Of a stretch of 64,000 nucleotides of DNA, positions 61,852 to 64,000 are shown piece by piece. Position 1 is the stretch's first letter. Each line of letters opens with the position of its first letter. The DNA comes from Coriobacteriaceae bacterium (GTDB lineage Bacteria > Actinomycetota > Coriobacteriia > Coriobacteriales > Coriobacteriaceae). Where the stretch lies: contig DAJPGB010000001.1 of assembly GCA_025992855.1 (NCBI GenBank), forward strand, positions 1,736,001 to 1,800,000. Direction: 5' to 3'. The position numbers and the translations under genes were made by a program. The notes under the pieces were generated by a model that was given only the letters and a program-made list of their open reading frames with translations, did not search any database and was not told where the DNA came from.

Positions 61852-62952
61852 ATGCTGACCGTAATCGTGCCCACCTACAATGCCGAGCCGTATCTTTCTC
61901 AGGCTACAGGCAGCCTATTAAGCGAAAAGAATATCGAACTGGAAATCCTCGCCATCAACGACGGATCCACCGACAACTCGCTCGTCATTATGCAAGATTT
62001 CGCTGCGCGCGACTCACGCGTTCGAGTGATCAATAAGGCAAACCAGGGTTACGGCGCAACCTGCAATCTGGGCATTCGCGAGGCAAAGGGCGACTGGATT
62101 GCCATCCTCGAGCCCGATGACTGGATCGAGCCCGGAATGTACTCCGACACGCTTGCCTTTGCCAAGCGCGAATTTGGCGATCCGAACAAGCTCGATATTA
62201 TTGAGACCCCGTATTGGATCATTCGCAACCCCGATACCCCCCAAGAGGTCAAACTACATTGCGCATATCGCGGTCGCATCAAACCGCCTCGGCAACCGTT
62301 CACCATTCACGACGCTCCACACCTGCTGGCCCATCATCCGTCCATTTGGTCGGCAATCTATCGTCGCGACTTCCTGTTGCAAAACAATATCTGGTTTAAG
62401 GAAATCCCCGGTGCGGGCTGGGCAGATAATCCATTCCTTGTCGAAACGCTATGCCAGGCAAAGGCGATCGCTTACTGGCCCAAGCCGTATTACTGCTATC
62501 GCGAGGAAACACCCGAAAAGGCGGCCGCTCTGGCCAAGCGTGACCCCTTGATGCCGTTTAATCGCTGGAACGATATGGTCGATATTCTTGAGCGGCTCAA
62601 CGTCACCGACTCCGCCGTCTGGACACCGCAAATCACACGCGGCTTCACCTATATGGGCATCATGATTGAGCACACCGGAATTGAGGGGCATCCCGAAATC
62701 GAGCGGGCGATCCACAGGATGTTCGAACGCATGCCACAAGAGCTGGTATTTGCCAATCCCCGCGTTACCCCTGCGGCCAAAAAGCTCTATGCCGAGTATA
62801 TGGGCATCGCCAATCCTAAAATCAGCTACAGCGCATACGCCAAGGACCTCGTGGGCGAGGGCTTGTATAACGTATGGAACAAGGGGCCCAAGCAAACTCT
62901 AAAAATGATTACATCCCACTTTGGCTCATACAACGCACGCGTTGGAAAATAA
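61852..62952 (+). CDS. GT2 family glycosyltransferase
   Basis: The protein has 366 residues. Seen: LTVIVPTYNAEPYLSQATGS, ILAINDGSTDNSLVIMQDFA, KANQGYGATCNLGIREAKGD and the metal-binding ILEPDDWIEPGMYSDTL, with WADNPFLVETLCQAKAIAYW further on. Residues 230-366 form a helical C-terminal region. No membrane helix. It is a cytoplasmic sugar transferase of a surface glycan; acceptor and donor are unknown. A weak GAGAAAG precedes ATG. It ends 4 bases before an acyltransferase gene, so the two probably form an operon that modifies a polysaccharide. Confidence 0.87.
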   Translation: MLTVIVPTYNAEPYLSQATGSLLSEKNIELEILAINDGSTDNSLVIMQDFAARDSRVRVINKANQGYGATCNLGIREAKGDWIAILEPDDWIEPGMYSDTLAFAKREFGDPNKLDIIETPYWIIRNPDTPQEVKLHCAYRGRIKPPRQPFTIHDAPHLLAHHPSIWSAIYRRDFLLQNNIWFKEIPGAGWADNPFLVETLCQAKAIAYWPKPYYCYREETPEKAAALAKRDPLMPFNRWNDMVDILERLNVTDSAVWTPQITRGFTYMGIMIEHTGIEGHPEIERAIHRMFERMPQELVFANPRVTPAAKKLYAEYMGIANPKISYSAYAKDLVGEGLYNVWNKGPKQTLKMITSHFGSYNARVGK

Positions 62953-62956
62953 ACAA

Positions 62957-64000
62957 ATGGGGGCAAAAGCAGAAAGAATCATATCCACCGAAGCGCTGCG
63001 TTTGGTCGCGGTCGCCGGCATCGCGGTGTTCCACACCTTTCAGTGGACCTTCCAAGCCGTCTGCGTCGGCGCCGTGGAATATGCCCCACTTGCGATGTTC
63101 CCCTATTCCGGCGTACTCGGTTTTATTAACTTGCTTGGCTGCTGGGCCAACGAGGTCTTCTTTATGATCTCGGGCTATTTTCTCATCGCTTCGGCCGCGC
63201 GTGCTTGGGACGGTGGAGCAACGTGGAAGTCGCAAATGCAACGGACGGCGCAGCGCCTTGGCAAGGTCATTATGCCCACTGCGTTTTATTGCCTCGTGGC
63301 GCTCGCGTGGTCCACGGTCGTCTCACCCATTCCCGATGTTACCCTCAATACGCACTATTGGTACACGCTTGGGCTTGAGTTTATCTGGGTCTATGCCGCC
63401 ACAGTTTTCATGGCGCCATGGTTTGGACTGGCCAAGAGCCGACTCTCCCAGAAAACCTACACGACGACGGTCATCGCCGTTGGCATCCTCGCATTTGTTG
63501 TTAACGGGTATTTGGCCGCCATGAGTACGACAAGCGCCGGCGAGTTTTCTTGGCTCCAGAAGCTCATGAGCGCTGCCACGTACGTAATCGCGTTTTTGAT
63601 CGGCGGGCTGCTCCGCGACATTACCGACGCCATGGATTCGGACAGGGCGGACGCCTTGGGCATGCGGTCACTCACAGCGGTTTTGGCGCTCGCCACCATC
63701 CTGGAAGGAGCACTCTCCTTCACCGGCAACCTCACGGCGATGGCAGTCCTCTCCTACAAATCAACCTCGTTGATCTCGTTTGCCCTCGCTGCCGCCTCCC
63801 TGCTCTTTGCGGCGACCCGGCGCAGTGCGTCAGGCAATCCGCGGACTGCAGGCGTCATTGTCACCTTATCGACCGCCACGCTCGGTTTCTATGTGATGCA
63901 GTCGCTCACCAGTAGCCTGTGGCGTCCCGTCTTCAATACGTTGCTTGCAAACATACTGGTCAGCGAAAACAGCCCGGCAGCTATATGTATCATCACGGGT
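62957..64000 (+). CDS. Acyltransferase-3 family membrane protein (partial)
   Basis: The reading frame is open from ATG at 62957 to the window edge; the C-terminus is missing. Over 348 residues there are about ten membrane helices (VAVAGIAVFHTFQWTF, NLLGCWANEVFFMISGYFLI, LGLEFIWVYAATVFMAPWFG, TLSTATLGFYVMQS). The first helix carries the His of the RxxAxxxVxxFH-type motif (LRLVAVAGIAVFHTF), and EVFFMISGYFLI is a family hallmark (WzyE/OafA-like). Such proteins O-acetylate or O-acylate surface sugars. Four bases after the GT2 stop. Confidence 0.85.
   Translation, partial: MGAKAERIISTEALRLVAVAGIAVFHTFQWTFQAVCVGAVEYAPLAMFPYSGVLGFINLLGCWANEVFFMISGYFLIASAARAWDGGATWKSQMQRTAQRLGKVIMPTAFYCLVALAWSTVVSPIPDVTLNTHYWYTLGLEFIWVYAATVFMAPWFGLAKSRLSQKTYTTTVIAVGILAFVVNGYLAAMSTTSAGEFSWLQKLMSAATYVIAFLIGGLLRDITDAMDSDRADALGMRSLTAVLALATILEGALSFTGNLTAMAVLSYKSTSLISFALAAASLLFAATRRSASGNPRTAGVIVTLSTATLGFYVMQSLTSSLWRPVFNTLLANILVSENSPAAICIITG

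Overview
The window looks like a chromosomal segment of a Coriobacteriia member, most likely Collinsella. This is inferred from high-GC, actinobacterial-style genes, frequent TTG/GTG starts with strong Shine-Dalgarno sites, and large secreted proteins built of ChW (clostridial hydrophobic W) repeats. I could not run a database search, so the genus is a judgement.

Region 1 (1-13425, minus strand) is housekeeping. It holds a cell-shape and peptidoglycan operon read mreB-mreC-mreD-mrdA(PBP2)-rodA, then a DUF697-like membrane protein and the 5' part of a TIGR03960-type radical SAM gene. Upstream of these lie a TPR membrane protein, a cyclophilin, a zinc-ribbon membrane protein and a P-type cation ATPase. 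tRNA-Arg(CCG) with its own promoter and terminator follows.

Region 2 (13641-15273) is an IS30-family insertion sequence with recognisable inverted ends and a 14-bp flanking direct repeat. Region 3 (15307-23886, plus) is one aromatic amino acid cluster: aroF, tyrA, aroB, aroA, aroC, pheA, an aroE-aroK fusion and aroQ. It covers all seven shikimate steps plus the Phe and Tyr branches. A candidate leader/attenuator precedes aroF.

Region 4 (23965-40637) is a surface-glycan locus. It contains UDP-galactopyranose mutase (glf), a Wzm/Wzt-type ABC exporter, two GlfT2-like galactofuranosyltransferases, a LicD-family protein, dTDP-rhamnose synthesis (rmlA, rmlB and an rmlC-rmlD fusion), more GT2 enzymes, and a GtrA/GtrB/GT-C set. 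The gene set recalls the mycobacterial galactan locus (Glf, GlfT2, Wzm/Wzt, rhamnose linker). The glycosyltransferases are AT-rich and the rml genes GC-rich, so the locus is mosaic. tRNA-Arg(TCT) lies inside it.

Region 5 (40780-60332, minus) is the most striking part: six consecutive secreted ChW-repeat proteins of about 1000-1100 residues. Four share the same 14-repeat scaffold but end in different enzyme domains (L,D-transpeptidase, NlpC/P60, C39-like peptidase, NlpC/P60-like). A fifth carries an N-terminal GH25 lysozyme plus a C-terminal Cys/His amidase-like domain. The sixth has a domain resembling GT80 sialyltransferases inserted between ChW blocks. Long identical DNA blocks (2285 bp between two genes, 293 bp shared by three, a 477-bp tandem repeat in another) and abrupt composition switches at the scaffold/enzyme border point to ongoing recombination and enzyme-cassette swapping.

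Region 6 (60370-64000) holds a broken AAA ATPase gene whose 3' end is cut by the ChW gene leader, then a GT2 glycosyltransferase and the start of an acyltransferase-3 membrane protein.
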